Positions 11,130 through 23,303 of a stretch of DNA of 64,000 bases are shown here, piece after piece. This DNA is from Berberis thunbergii (taxonomy: Eukaryota > Streptophyta > Magnoliopsida > Ranunculales > Berberidaceae): assembly GCA_003290165.1 (NCBI GenBank), contig QNQO01000520.1, positions 186,001 to 250,000 of the forward strand, read 5' to 3'. A model generated the notes under the pieces. That model had not been told where the DNA came from. It made no database searches and saw nothing but the letters and a program-made list of their open reading frames with translations. Made by a program: the position numbers and the translations under genes. How positions within the stretch are numbered: position 1 is the stretch's first letter; every line of letters starts with the position of its first letter.

Positions 11130-11700
11130 GGTGGGCAGGCGGCAAGCAAGTGCCTAGCGCCTAGGCGATTTTAGGTTTTGTATTATAACTTTTATAATTT
11201 ACAAAAGTTAAGCATAATACCTTATCAATTACATCCAATTTAATGCCAAGATACATATGCAAAATTTAAAAACATGGAAAATTAACAATCATGAACAAAA
11301 TTTATTAAAACTCAAATGACTGAAGTTGGTCATGATGGGTACTTTATAAAAAGTTGAATTTGTGGACAAATATCCAAACCTACTCTTTATTTTTCTTCAA
11401 ATTGCATGAATGACCTTAGTCATATTTAATAAAATCTACTTTACTAAAATTGGTACCGGCGGATCATTTGAGAATTCCATTAAGTAATCATCATTTGCTA
11501 CATTCAGACATATACTGAATACAAACAATTAAATTGTTTATTTCCAAAAAATGTGAAAGAAAAATAAAATAAGAACACAATCAGCCATATTAAAAAAAAA
11601 AAAAAAAAAAACTCGCCCAGACTGCCTAGACCCCGTCCAGCCATTAATCTGGGCGTTTCTCTAACGCCTAGGCCATTTTTTAGAATATTGATTAGAATAC
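11130..11700. repeat. CCTAGGCG-bounded repeat, type unknown
   Basis: GC-rich ends in AT-rich surroundings: GTGCCTAGCGCCTAGGCGAT at 11150-11170 and ACGCCTAGGCCATTTTTTAG at about 11664-11683, with an A19 tract in between at about 11592. The GCCTAGGC core is palindromic, so orientation is unclear. It may be a small DNA transposon or SINE relic. I cannot assign a family. Confidence 0.3.
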
Positions 11701-12290
11701 ACTGATGACAAATGGTTTGTTGTACATGTCATTCTTACATATGTACATTTGAATAAAAAAACATGACACTTCTTCTGTACTCACATTTTGGTTTAAAATG
11801 TAATATAAAAATTTTAGTTGTGTTAATGGAATTGACGTGAGTTTTTAACATAGTTTGTAGTACCAAATTTCTTTTTACTGGTTAATCTTTTGTAAACACC
11901 AATGATAGTTATAATCGTTCTACGAATTATTTGGTTAATCAATACTTGGTTAATCAATACTTAACACCAGTAAAGATTACAGTACATCATCCAATAGTCT
12001 AACCAAATCCTTCCTTGACCATCATAAATTTTATAATTGGATTAATTTGTGTAATTTTTTAAATATATTTTGCACAAAAAAACACCAATTTTGAGATGAC
12101 ATCGACTTCAGTTTTGTCGATAAATAAGTGATCAATTTAATCACAATAACTAATATAATTGGAGATTTGTCTCATTCCATTATTTTAGTTTCGTACCGAA
12201 GAACATGACACTTCTTCATTTGGGGGTCACGAGCGAACCTAAACTTTGGATTTCAGATATTAACTTCAAATCAGTCACAACCATTCGTTT

Positions 12291-13779
12291 TGATAGTTAA
12301 GTGAATCAGGGCTGTCGAATTACATGTCTTAAGTCTATAAATAGAGGCAATTTTTCTCATTCATGTATATAGAAAGTTTCTTTGAGTTAATTTGTTTCTA
12401 GAAAATAAGGGATAATCTCCCATTTCATTGTAAGTTGTAAGTTTATTTCAATTGATGCAAAAGTTATTTTTTGAAGTCTTTAGTTTAATTATCCATTTAT
12501 GTTAAGTTCGATCATTTCTTATACATTTTGCATATTGTTCTTAAACATTTAAGTTTAGTCATTGGAAGGCCGAGATCCCTCCCATAAGGCGAGGGATCCA
12601 TCTCCATGCAGAAATAGTTATTCAATTTGCTTGTATTTTAGTTCTTGATTTTCCAATATCTTTTTCAACATCAATTTTCAATTAAAAGTGAGTATGAGAT
12701 CACTTGTTATTCCACATGCGATTCAAGTTATGCCAAGTTAAGATTTTTACTGAACCTTGAGTTGATCTTGGGTTATTTCCTTCACTATAAGGAATCCAAT
12801 GATTTTGGTGGCTGAATGTTATTGTGCAATTACTTGGAGATTTTGCAAGTTTTGAATATAATCCACTAGAGGAAGACTTGTTTCTATCCTCCAATGAAGA
12901 AAAAAAGAAGTAAATTGATTTAAAGGAGTGAGTTGTTATATTCTCTAGGTAGTGGATCCTAATCTTTGATGGTCTCACTTTCATTCATTTTTCAGTACTT
13001 GTTAGTAGTTTTACAGTTTAATTCATTGCCATCTCCATTCTTTCTTTTAAAATTTCTCTTTATTATTTTATTTGTTACATTGATTTTTTTAACTAAGTTC
13101 TCTCTTGGGTTTGATACCTTTGCTTGCTAGTATACATTCTCTTAAGTTTCATTTTGTAGGTTTTATGAAATTTTAACTAGTCATTAATTAAAAGCAACGA
13201 CTTTTAGATCGGTGCAAAATTGGCTTAACTTGCATTTTTTTCTCTCTCCCCCCTTTCTCTCTTGCTAACTTGCGCTTATTCTTCTTCATCCCTCAAATTT
13301 TCTCTTTGAAAGTCTCAGCGATGGTATTCACTCATTTCTTTCAATCATATTCCTAGTTTTACTAGCTAGACCCCAATGCCATCACCTCCAAAAAATCCAA
13401 AACACCATTAATGAGTAAGCGTAAGGGGTAAAAAAGTCATATCACTCTTTTGATGAAAGTTCATATACTCTAAGTGGTTAAAAGTCTTTTGAAGATGATG
13501 GATGATAGGATTGAACATTTTAAAACTGAAAAGTTTATCAAATATCAAGGTGGAAGAAGACAAGCTTTTGGAAAATCTTGATGATTATGCATTTTCAAAT
13601 CAAATAAAAAATGCACGTAAAATGGAAATGCAAAACAAATAGGTGAAATGTTTCATTTTGAATACATTTGGCAACAAAACCTTTTATTTTGAAAACTTTT
13701 GAATTGGAGAGATTAAATAGTGCATACCAGTTTAGTCACGAAATCATGATGAGTTTTCTTGCAATTATGTAAGCCCTAT
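12291..13779. other. Gene-free spacer with a TATA-like element
   Basis: No supported coding frame. CTATAAATAGAGGC near 12336 looks like a TATA box with a suitable initiator region after it, possibly a leftover LTR promoter, but no gene follows. Confidence 0.4.
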
Positions 13780-13858
13780 TGATAAACATATAAATGAGAC
13801 ATTTTATGCCCCTAAATATACAATTGTTAAGTCTCATTATCTAATAAAAATATCTCAT

Positions 13859-14545
13859 TGATGCAATCGTTTTCTGCTATTTACTTTGACTTTGACCTGC
13901 AAACCTGCTGACCTGAACAAGGAACGCATTTGAGCCACATACCACCGTTGTGGTAGCCGATGACACTCTGATGATAAAGTCAGACATGGATCTGAGGAGG
14001 GTGTAATGATGTAAACAGGAAATTTGTATTATACCTTAGCTTACCAACCTCGTGTCTTATTTATAGTGTCGGAGTCCTGGTTCAACCAGACCATCGATGG
14101 CGTAGTTTAGGGAAGAAGATCTGCGTGGAAATCCTTCTATAATTAGGAGTTATGCCGTGGAGGGAAGTTTCCCTGTTAGCCATGTGCTCCTAGATACGCA
14201 GGAGATAATTCTTATTCCGAGAGTGGTTTATACGTAGAAGTCTCCTTATGTGACATATACTTTAGAATCTGCTCCTAGCTGGGAGCAAATAGTTGTTGTA
14301 GTTGTCTGTCCGAAGCTGATCCTCGAGATACTTGCTTTTAGCAGGGCTTACGGGTATTGAGGATAGTTGTGAGACACATGGGCCTAACAAGCTGTAAGAA
14401 TTCGGGTCTGTTTGGCGGGCTGCATTAAGCGGGGTTAGAACCGCTTGGGTCAGATTAGTGTTGGGCTGACGTCGGGCCTCTCTTTTCTCGAGATCATCAT
14501 TACAGTTGTATGGCGTATAGCTGGGACAATTTTGGTGTATCATCA
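13859..14545 (-). repeat. 3' LTR of the Tat element
   Basis: Matches 22615-23303 throughout, with scattered substitutions. On the minus strand it begins TGATGATACACC. Confidence 0.9.
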
Positions 14546-14562
14546 GTTACTCCCCCCCGAGT
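14546..14562 (-). other. Polypurine tract of the Tat element
   Basis: Minus strand reads CTCGGGGGGGAGTAAC directly before the LTR. Confidence 0.75.
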
Positions 14563-14719
14563 TAGTGGACCATCTGCGTCGGTTCAACGGAGAAAAGGCA
14601 TGAATCCTATCCCTATTTAGGTCACCTTTTGTGCGGAGACTAATTCTTCCATTTTCTTGTTTTTAGAGATATTGCTCTATTCATCTTCCGATTATAAAGA
14701 TTATTCATATTTTTCATGG

Positions 14720-17098
14720 TTCAATAAAACCTTCTTGATGACACATTCCTGGCCAAGGGCCTTGAATTTTTTGAAGACATGTTGTTTTCTGAATCAGGCC
14801 TTGTTGAAATTCGTATGAAGTTTGGGATTCCTGAGGACCTGCCATTATATGCTCTGAATGATGATCAGACGCCAATGTTGCCACCGGTGGGGTTCATCTG
14901 CTTGCATCGTGGGATGTTCCAAACCGGAGTCTATTTTCTCGTTTTGAATGTGATTTGGGACTTCTTGGACTTTATCCGGCCCAGTTGGGACCTATTGGAT
15001 ACATGATCATTCTTCTCATTTTGATTAGCGTGAATGAAGCTGGTGCCCGCGAGATTCCACGATTGATCCTGTTATTGACTTATCCTTGGTTGAAGAATAA
15101 CGCTGTCTGAAAAATGACGTCGCCGGCTTGCTTTGCGAATATGCCTGATGACTTCAAGTTCTGGCAAAAGTATTGCTTCTTGGCCCATGTGGATTCAAAG
15201 TACTTCCAGTTCAAGGGTTGTCTGCTCGAGTGGGAGTTCAAGCCACTTCATAAGTACAATTTTTTCTTTCAATTCCATTGCGCTTGATTGTATGCTAATG
15301 TTTATTTGCAAGACGATTTCCCACTACTCTTACCATAGTGGAAAAAAACACAATCGAGACATTCCACGGCTTGTCAACGCAAAATGTGGTGGATGTCACA
15401 TGTGTACAATATTATTCGCAGTATGTTGTGAGACAACTGGCATGTGGCCCCCACTCTCCACCGATCGTCATGAGTTAAGATTGAAGGTGGGACTCTTTGT
15501 AGAAAAAGAAAGGTCGTTGGAGCCAAGGCTCATGCCTTGTCTGATACAGAAGAGTCGTTTGAGACGCTTGCCTCCTTTGTGACCTCGAAGAAGTCACGCA
15601 TTAAGACCGGGTCGTCTTCAAAATAGTCTACTTCAATAAGTGAAGAACGTGAGTCTGATCGGTATGTCAGGGGGTAGGCTGATGTATCTGGCTAGGAGTA
15701 GGACCATCTGCGGTTAGTAGGGGTTGAAGATATATTGGATCTTAGTAGCGTGCGGGTGGAAGCTCTGAGCGAGCAGTTGATGCTAGCTGCATTGGCGGCT
15801 TCTGCTGGTGCCGACCACCCTGGGACCGTTTTGAGAGAAGGATCCCATGAGGATCCACCTAAGGTTCTGGACTGGATGCCGATTGTCCCATTGGTGGGCA
15901 GGCCAGTAGTTGACGTGGTGACACATGCCAAGTTTCTCACAGTCCGCATTGTTTTTCGTCTCGCTTCAGGCTGCATCTCAAGGTGTTGGAGGGTCCATTG
16001 GACAATTTGCTTATTCTTCTTCCTCCGGATTCTGCTGAGTCGTCTCGCACAAAGGGGTCGATTGTCGGCAACAAAGGAAAGGCTCCGGAAGAAGGCCTGG
16101 GAGCAGTGGTGACTACAAGGGGTGGTGCTGGCGTGATCCTTCATCCGGAAGAGCTTCATCCGGATGTGCGAATAAGTCTGTTTTGCACTGGACTTAGTAA
16201 AGATGAGCACTCGGGTCTTGCATCGGGAGGTTAATGTGCACTATGCTTCGAAGAAACATAGAAGCAGGCGTCATAGCTAGCTGTTGGAACATGCTCCAAA
16301 ACTCGATGAAGATACGCTAGAATGGCGGATGGATAAGGGTTTAAAGTACCTTATGCTGGGAATGTCTCACTTGAGCCTAGTGGTCGTTGCTGGGATGGAA
16401 GTCGAGGCGGCCCGTGAGAGAGTGTACACCATGGAGCGTGTCTTCTCGCACATGAAAATGTTGTATTCTGACGCGCTTTATGAGATTGAGCTTCTGAGGA
16501 AGCAGACCGAGGAGGCTGGAACGATCGTCCATTGATGCTGAGGCTCAGAGGGTTCATCTGGACGCTCTTGGGTTTGACCTAGCAAAGGCGAGGTCTGCGA
16601 GAGACATATTTCAGCAGGAGTTGGATATGGCCTGTCGTGATCTGAAGGTTGAGCAGGATGTTGTGGCTGAGGCACATTCTGAGCTGCGATCCCTTGCGAA
16701 GGAGAAATGTCTTGAAGGAGGTCGATTGGGTTGTTTAGAAACAATAATTGGATTTCGATGTGGATATCAATGCTCGGGAGGCACGGAAGACCGAGAACCA
16801 GCTCGAATTGGAGAAACACGAGCTTACTGCTGTGAATAACAGTTTGACTACGGTGCAATCTCAGGTTGATGTGCTGACAGGCAAATTGGAGCTGCTGGAG
16901 CGTGAACTTGCTAACGCGAAGGCGTGCGAGGAAGAGTTCCTCCACGAGCAAGGCAAGTGCAAATTTTGTTGGGTTGTACATGGTAGATTGGAGTTGCTGA
17001 AGCTGATGAAGGAGGAGCATTCGGAATGGAACCTTAATCGCTATAAGAAGATTTCATATGTAGACTTTTCAGTGGCCTTTGCATCGTCAGACGAATAG
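14720..17098 (+). pseudogene. Antisense gene of the Tat element, Transposase_28-like (PF04195) protein, degenerate
   Basis: Plus-strand coding remnants opposite to gag. At 14779-15006 the frame reads FGIPEDLPLYAL, then PPVGFICLHRGMFQTGVYF, matching the G-IP and PPPGFV-LYE-FF-AGLR-P pattern of the plant 'putative gypsy-type transposon' domain. About 15140-15240 contains FKFWQKYCFLAH-like text in another frame. The region 16284-17098 encodes heptad-rich coiled coils (LELEKHELTAVNNSL, LELLERELANA). Frames are broken several times and I cannot place every shift. Extra antisense ORFs with this domain are reported for Tat elements; their role is not known. It lies next to the 3' LTR, the expected place. 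Confidence 0.65.
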
Positions 17099-17734
17099 GG
17101 TGATCCGGACAAGGATGCTTAGACTGCGGTGCGTACGGGCGCGACTCCTATTTCCTTCTCTGCCAAGCTTAGCTCTTTGTTTATGTACCCCCTCTTGATA
17201 AGGGGTGAACTTTGAACACTTGCACTTTTTTTGTTTCAACTATTTAATGAAAACATGTTCACATTGAATACGCATGTATCCATTTTTTACTTGCTAACCC
17301 TATTGTGTATTTTCTGTTTCGCCTTATCATTTTATTTTGGCATAGGCTGGTTGGATCAATAGGAAGTTGAGTGGTCTATCTGCTGTTGAGAGTTTGACCG
17401 TTTGTGTTGGGAGTGACTCAGAGTCACTGTTGCGTAGTCACGTCCAATAGTGGGCATTCCGCGAATGGTTGAGGAGTGGGCTGTGTTTCCCAGCTTTGGC
17501 TCTTTCTCAAGGTAAGCTGTTGGGGGCTTGTTTTGTCTATCTGACTGTCGATCACGGTTACTGGCACGAGTAAAGTGTGGTAGTCCAGCACATGCGTTGT
17601 AATTGGAGCGCTTGTTCCGAGTAAGGTTTCATAAGCTCGATCTAGCATTCCATGTAGCACTCGTTCGCGCGTTGGTGGGACGATTTGTAGGTCGACATGA
17701 ACGTCCTTTTTGGTAATAGAATGCCAGCCCGTGT
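17099..17734. other. Non-coding part of the Tat element
   Basis: No supported frame on either strand. It joins the antisense gene to the tandem arrays; AATGAAAACATG near 17246 could be in its 3' untranslated region. Confidence 0.4.
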
Positions 17735-18045
17735 GAGCGTGAAGACGTCGTTTGAGCTGTGAACATGAAGACACTGTTTGAGCTGTGAAAGTGAAGACGT
17801 TTAAGCCGTGAGCATGAAGCCGATGTTTGAGATGTGAGCGTGAAGGTGTTGTTTGAGCCGTGAGCATGAAGACGTTGTTTCAGCGGTGAGTGTGAAGATG
17901 TTGTTTGAGCCGTGAGCATGAAGATGATGTTTGAGCCGTGAGCGTGAAGACGTTGTTTGAGCCGTTAGCGTGAAGACATTTCTGAGCCCTGAGCGTGAAG
18001 ATGATGTTTGGGCTGTGAGCGTGAAGACGATGTTTGAGCCGTGAT
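17735..18045. repeat. 26-base minisatellite, about 12 units
   Basis: Unit close to TTTGAGCCGTGAGCGTGAAGACG with period 26; for example TTTGAG starts at 17904, 17930 and 17956. Units differ by one to several bases. Open frames on the minus strand here are repeats of the unit, not genes. Confidence 0.9.
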
Positions 18046-18109
18046 TTATCTTTAGGCCGCAGCTTCCAAAGTGAGCGGCAGTTGCGTGGCGAGCCGTCTA
18101 GGGATCCCA

Positions 18110-18840
18110 CCTTCCGTACCATCTACGTCCATGCCTGGTGGACTACAGGTTCGAGGAGTGAGGATTCGACCATCATGGTCTGTTGAAGAGCGATGATTCC
18201 GTGGCGAGGCGTCGACATCAATTTGGGGCTGACTAGTCTCCCACCTTTCAAACCATCTACACCAGTACGTAGCGGGCTACAAGTTTGAGATGAAGGGGTT
18301 CGGTGACCAGGCTGAAAAGCAGTGGTCTCGTGGCAAGCCGTTGGAATCAGTTTCGGACTGACTAGGCTCCCATCTTCCAAATCATCTACACCTGTGCGCA
18401 TTAAGCTACAAATTTGAGAGTTTTCGGCGACCTGTAAAAGAGCAGTGTTCCTGTGGCAAGCAGTTGGAATCAGTTCGGGATTGACTAGGTTCTCACTTTC
18501 TAAATCATCTACGCCCGCGCAATGGGCGCTACAAGTTCAGGGTTGGTAATTTGGCGACCATGATCTGTAGAAGAACAGTGGTCCCGTGGCGAGCCATCAA
18601 AATTAGTTCAGGACTGAGTAGGCTCCCACCTTCTAGACCATCTACACCTGCACAGTGGGGGCTACAAGTCTGGGCTTTGTTCAGAAGTTGTCGTTGCCAG
18701 TCATCATCAGCTAGGCTTACCTGATCGGGTTCGATGACCATTGTCCACGAATGGGGCAACAGTCCCTGGCAAGTCGTTGTCATCAGGTGGGACAACGCTG
18801 ATTGGACTCCCACTTCTTAAACCATCGACATCCGCACTAG
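18110..18840. repeat. Tandem array, period about 123-134 bases, six anchor points
   Basis: A (C/T)CATC(T/G)AC anchor recurs at 18119, 18253, 18382, 18505, 18638 and 18832. Each unit carries GGCTACAAGTTTGAG-like and GACTAGGCTCCCACCTTC-like blocks. The last step is longer (194). Arrays in this part of Tat elements are a known source of satellite DNA. Confidence 0.85.
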
Positions 18841-20670
18841 GCGGACTAGGTGTCCGGGTGAACCAGAAGTCGTAGTCGTTAGCCAAAGCTAACTAAGCTT
18901 ACCTAACCAAATAGGGGCTTCGCCTACTGCGAGCGTGTACCTGTGAGCGGGGTGCGTTGTGCGGATGAGTTATGAAGAAGTACCTTGGATCACATGGTGG
19001 TATGCAGGTGTGATCGGCGTGTCAGAAATGACTAGGGTTCCTCATGCTCGTGTCAGGCTAAAGTACAGTTTGAGGAGTGGGCCAAGCCCATGGTCCCATG
19101 AAGTGAGAACTAGGGCTCTTTGTACGCAAGATGCTAGGTGTATAGCGTAGAATGCACAGTAGCACGTTTACGACATGGATTGTGAGACGATTGGCATCGG
19201 TTACTCCCTCTCAATTAATGGGGTTGGATGCAGCCCCGTTGAGTGGACGAATGTGGACCTGTGCAGTATCCTTGGGAACCGTTGTCTCCTTGTTTCCCAG
19301 ACGTTAGTCAATGCTGATAGTTAATGCCGAGACACCCGTTTTGTGAATCGTTATGTCTATATAATGATGTTTCTCTATAGTTGTAGGCATTATCTTCTGC
19401 AGAGCGTATCTTCTATAATGTTCTAGTTTGAAGATGATGCTTTGGGTTTTTCAAAGGCTGAAGGGAGATTTCCATCATCGGAGTTCTGACATTTGGAGCG
19501 ATCGAGCATGATGAGAATTACTGTTATGCGTGGTCACCTGTTCTGGGTGAGCACGTAGTTGTTTTGTCACGATTCCGTGATTTCTTCTCATATTGCAAAG
19601 AAGAAGTACACATTCATTCCCAAGGGATGAGTCTGTCATTTATTCGCTTGTGTTTTGGTGTTACCTTGTGCTGCTATGCCCGTATGCATGCGGTTCCTGC
19701 TGTTAGCTTAGGGTTGATCGAAGTGTTGGCAGATGTGTGTTGCTTCAGGGGATGATATCTCTCAGTCACCTCGAGTACCGCGCATGGGAAAAGTGTCCTT
19801 GCTTGGCAGCACTGTGAAACCTTTGCCGCTCCGTCGCTTGCATCCATCCTCATATGCCTTATTTGTGAGACCAGAAGAGGAAGTATGCAACCCGTTGCAA
19901 GGTTCGTGTTGTCTTTGTTGGGTTGTTGTTCTGTACTCTCAGCCCCTTCTCGATCTTTCTCCTTGATCTTGGGAAGGAGTCGAGTGAAGTTTACCAGGGG
20001 TTCATTTGCTTTCTATGACGTTGAACTGTTTAAGCGAGTCTTTATGTCGTATCATATTCAGATGCTTGTAGTGTGTAGTTTTTTGTATCCGCCTCGGGGT
20101 GCCAGTTGTTACATCTTTCCAGTAATCAATAGAGTATGTTTTTGGAATTCTTTCTTTATTTCTTAAATGATTACAAATCACATAAGTTTCTAAGAACTAA
20201 AACTCTGCATTGACTATGGAAAGGAGAATTAACAACTGAAATAGACTAACTGTTGGCGAAGAAAAGTCGACCCGACTCTGAAGTGAATTCGCATGGCCTT
20301 TGTTGGATCGTTGACACTTCCAGCGGACTGTTGAGCTTTGCTGATGTCAGTGAGGCCGCTGAAGAGTAAACCTCGTGTGGGAGTTAATCTGTACGCCAAC
20401 GAAATGTCGAGGGGTTGTACTCCCTTCTGTATCGACCTCTCCCTTATGCTAGGTTGAGGGCCAAATTGTTTTTGTGCTACTTGGTTGTTCCTCGTTTCTG
20501 AAACTAGCCATTGTTGTTGGGATCTTGTGCAAGTGGAGTTGTGCGTCCACAGTCGCATGATCTGACTCCTTTTTCAGGTTGCACTGTAGGATCCGGTTGG
20601 ACTTGTGATCATTATATTTGTTTTAATGCAGCATAATGGCAGCTTCGTGCCATAGGTTGGTCTCCAAGTA
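18841..20670. other. Unassigned interior of the Tat element
   Basis: GC content is higher than the spacer but there is no frame I recognise. The reverse transcriptase and integrase expected here in an autonomous element are not seen in any frame, for example no YAKLSKC-like or D,D-35-E pattern. Confidence 0.5.
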
Positions 20671-20674
20671 TCGT

Positions 20675-21075
20675 TCATTCAGAGTGGTTAGCAGTGTACT
20701 TAACGCACTGGTGAAGGGTGAAGACTACTGCTTCCATCTGGTGGAGCCATGGTCTTCCCAAGATAGGTTGTAGGTAGACAACACATCTACTACCATGAAG
20801 TTCAGAAACAAGACCTTTATGAGTTGTGGCTCTCCTGCCACTATTGCTAACCTTATCTTCCCGATCGGGAAGCATTTTCTCTGCTGAATCCGATCAGCGG
20901 GTAGTCTGAGGACGTCAGGCTCTCCTCCTCGAGGTTCATACTACGGAACGCGTTGTAGAACAGAACGTTGAGTGAGCTCTCTTTATCTACTAGGGCTCTT
21001 TTTACCTCCTATTTTGCAATGGAGACCGAGATGACTAAGGCATCATTGTGCGGTGTTCGGACTCCTTCGAGGTCT
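20675..21075 (-). pseudogene. Aspartic protease remnant, Tat element
   Basis: Readable pieces in two frames: PHNDALVISVSIAK, then a stop, then ALVDKESSLNVLFYNAF, and finally LGRPWLHQMEAVVFTLHQCVKY. Tat proteases read DSGSSADILFY at the active site; here the catalytic loop is DKE instead of DSG, so it is dead. The terminal GRPWLH block is typical. A frameshift lies between the loop and the GRPWLH part. Confidence 0.75.
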
Positions 21076-21088
21076 TTGTCTATAAAGG

Positions 21089-22459
21089 TTAAGGTGAGAA
21101 TGGGGATTTGCACCCTCGAGTAGCAAACACATTTATCCTCTTCCGCGGGTTCATCTCCAATAGATTCCGCTTGTGAGACCTGTTCGACTGGTCTTCATCC
21201 GGTCCGACCCCATGAAAAACATAGATTATGCCAGGAGTCTCCTTCTCCATTTCCTTGTCTGACTCTCCCTGGTCCCTAGACTGTTCTAATCGCTTATCAG
21301 AGCTCAGGAATTCTTTCAGTTTGCCCCTACGGGTCCAGTATTCAATATCATACCTTAGACTCTTGCAATCGTTGGTATCATGGCCACCCTCCTGGTGGTA
21401 TGAGCAATACTTGTTGTTGTCGCACTTGGAGGGGTCTCCATGCTGCTTTGGGGACCACTTTAAATCTTTCCAATTTTTTATGGAATTCAGGACATTCGAC
21501 AAGCTAGAATTGAGGGGGGTCATGGCCTTGGACCCAACGTAATTGGATATTTTTTGGCCGGGCCCGGTCAGGATCTGACCTGTTGTCATTGCACTTTCAC
21601 TTGGAGGATGATCTCTTATCTCCTTCTATTTTCTTTTTCACAGTTCTCAACTCCTCTAAGGTGATGTACCTCTGGGCGCTTTTGAGGAGCTCCGTCATAT
21701 CCAAAAGGGGTTCCAGGGTGAAACTTCATAAAGCTTTCCTTATTTCAGGCCCGTAGTAAAAGTCATCACAATTGTGTCATCGCTACAGTCGTCGATGAGT
21801 GCAGCTCATAGTTGAAAAGCTTGACATACTCTATGAGTGTCTCGTTAGATCTTTGTTTGAGAGAGAGTATGTAGTATGGGCCTTTCCTAAGGCGCTGAGT
21901 TTCTACAAAACGTATCAGGAGCTCCTTAGCTAGTGCCTTGAATGAAATGATCGACTTCGGCGGTAGGCTGTGGAACCATGTTAGTGTCGATTTTTTCAGG
22001 CTGGTGGGGAAGGTTCTGCACATGACCGACTCGAATTCTTATTTGAGTGTCATTAGGTTCTGGAAATGGCATAGGTGGTCAAACTGGTCGGTGGTCCCAT
22101 CGTAGAAGTCGAGCTTCAGAGGCGTGAACTTCTTTGGAAGGAGTTCGTTCATGATATGGTCCATGAACGGCGGAACAGAGAGACGGTACAACACGTCTGG
22201 ATTGTGCGCCCCTCTGTGGAGGGGGTTTTGTGGGCCGAGTCTCTCTGCCCGGAGAGTTGGTTCCGCGTTAGCTGCGCAGAGATGGACATCTGTGTTGCTC
22301 CTGATCTCCATTGGCAGGTGGAGGGTTTTGTTGTATGAAAGCCTCCACGACTTTGGTGATTTGCTGCATCTGAGACGACAACAAATCCATCTTGCGGTCC
22401 GACGTCATTGTGGCTGGCGCGTGGGCGTGAGTCTGTGGCCCGTATGCCATCGACATCAC
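21089..22459 (-). pseudogene. Gag, Tat element
   Basis: Three collinear pieces: about 22311-22039 with LPKKFTPLKLDFYDGTTDQFDH, a classic Tat Gag start of the capsid domain; 22023-21766 with TWFHSLPPKSIISF and YILSLKQRSNETLIEYV; and 21589-21089 with a CX2HX4HX4C zinc motif (CSYHQEGGHDTNDC) followed by RRGKLKEFL. A TAA stop near 22036 separates the first two; the second and third differ in frame. Gag would form the particle and bind RNA. Broken, so not functional. Confidence 0.85.
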
Positions 22460-22593
22460 TGAGAGTGGTGGTATAACGCTAGCCGGGGCGTTTGAGGTGT
22501 CCCCTTATTCTCCATTGTTGCGTGATAGGGTGGTCACCATCTCTTCGTAGCCTGAGGAGAGATGATGCCTGTAAAAGGTTAGGAACTTTGTCG

Positions 22594-22611
22594 TCCCCAA
22601 GGAAGGCGCCA
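22594..22611 (-). other. Primer binding site, Tat element
   Basis: Minus strand reads TGGCGCCTTCCTTGGGGA, three bases from the LTR. It fits tRNA-Asp at 13 of 18 positions, including the first seven and last five. Another tRNA ending GGCGCCA is possible. Confidence 0.6.
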
Positions 22612-22614
22612 AAC

Positions 22615-23303
22615 TGATGCAGTCGTTTTCCACTCTCTACTTTGACCTTGACTTGCAAACCTGTTGACCTGCACAAGAAGCGCACGTGAGCCACAGACCA
22701 CCGTTGTGATGGCCGATAACACTCCAATGCTAAAGTCAAAACAGGGATATGAGGAATGTGTAATGTTGTAAAAAGGGAATTTGTAGCATACCTAAGCTTA
22801 CCAACCTCGTGTCTATTTATAGTACAGTAGTCCCCGTTCGACCAGGCCATCGATAACGTAGTTTAGGAAAGAAGATATGCGTGGAGATCCTTCTGTAATT
22901 AGGAGTGGTGTTGTGGAGGGAAGTTTCCCTATTAGCCATGTGCTTCTAGATACGCGGGACATAGTTCCCATTTCGAAAGTGGTCTATAGGTAGAAGTTTC
23001 CTTATGTGACATATACTCTGGAATCCGCTTCCTAGTTGGAAACAAATAACTATTGTAGCTGCCCGTTCGAAGCTGATCCTCGAGATACTTGCCTTTAGCA
23101 GGGCTTACGAGTATTGAGGATAGTTGTGACACACATGGGCCTAGGAGGTTGCAAGAATTCGAGTCCATTTGGTAGACTGCATTTGGCGGGTTTAGAACCG
23201 CTTGGGTCGGATCAGTGTTGGGTTGACGCTGGGGCCTCTCTTTTCTCGAGATCATCATGATACGTGTACGGCGTATAACTGAGATCAATTTGGTGTATCA
23301 TCA
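22615..23303 (-). repeat. 5' LTR of the Tat element
   Basis: Partner of 13859-14545. On the minus strand CTATAAATAG (plus 22812-22821, CTATTTATAG) could be the promoter TATA box. Confidence 0.9.

Larger units (their letters stand above)
9845..12290. repeat. Diverged tandem segmental duplication
   Basis: About 9845-10900 and 11815-12290 are direct copies: both contain TTTGGTTAATCAATA with ACACCAGTAAA, then TTTTGAGATGACA with TTTTGTCGA and AAATAAGTGATCA, then CTCATTCCATTATTTTAGTTT, then ACGAGCGAACCTAAACTTT. Parts recur again at about 10960-11100 and 11700-11780. The first copy holds an inserted solo LTR that the second lacks. No gene is visible. Confidence 0.7.
13859..23303 (-). mobile_element. 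Non-autonomous Tat-lineage Ty3/gypsy element with antisense gene
   Basis: Terminal repeats of 687 and 689 bases (TGATGCA...GTATCATCA) with exact flanking CTCAT at 13854-13858 and 23304-23308; it sits inside the LARD LTR. Sense is minus. Order from the 5' LTR on the right: primer site, gag, protease remnant, 20.6-18.9 kb unassigned, two tandem arrays, an opposite-strand Transposase_28-like gene, polypurine tract, 3' LTR. No reverse transcriptase, RNase H or integrase was seen. Tat elements (Retand, RIRE2, Grande) are known for extra antisense genes and tandem repeats near the 3' end. Confidence 0.9.

Noticed and set aside
15735..16112. 125-codon plus-strand frame, and overlapping 172-codon minus-strand frame, in the Tat element
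   Set aside because: Neither shows a known domain; the real coding signal in this area is the broken antisense gene, whose frame changes several times.
17735..18045. Regular short repeats that could suggest a CRISPR array
   Set aside because: Units are directly adjacent with a 26-base period and no unique spacers, and the context is a plant retroelement; it is a minisatellite.
17424..18122. Ser/Thr/His-rich minus-strand open frames of 80-147 codons
   Set aside because: They only translate the minisatellite unit; periodic and with no family resemblance.
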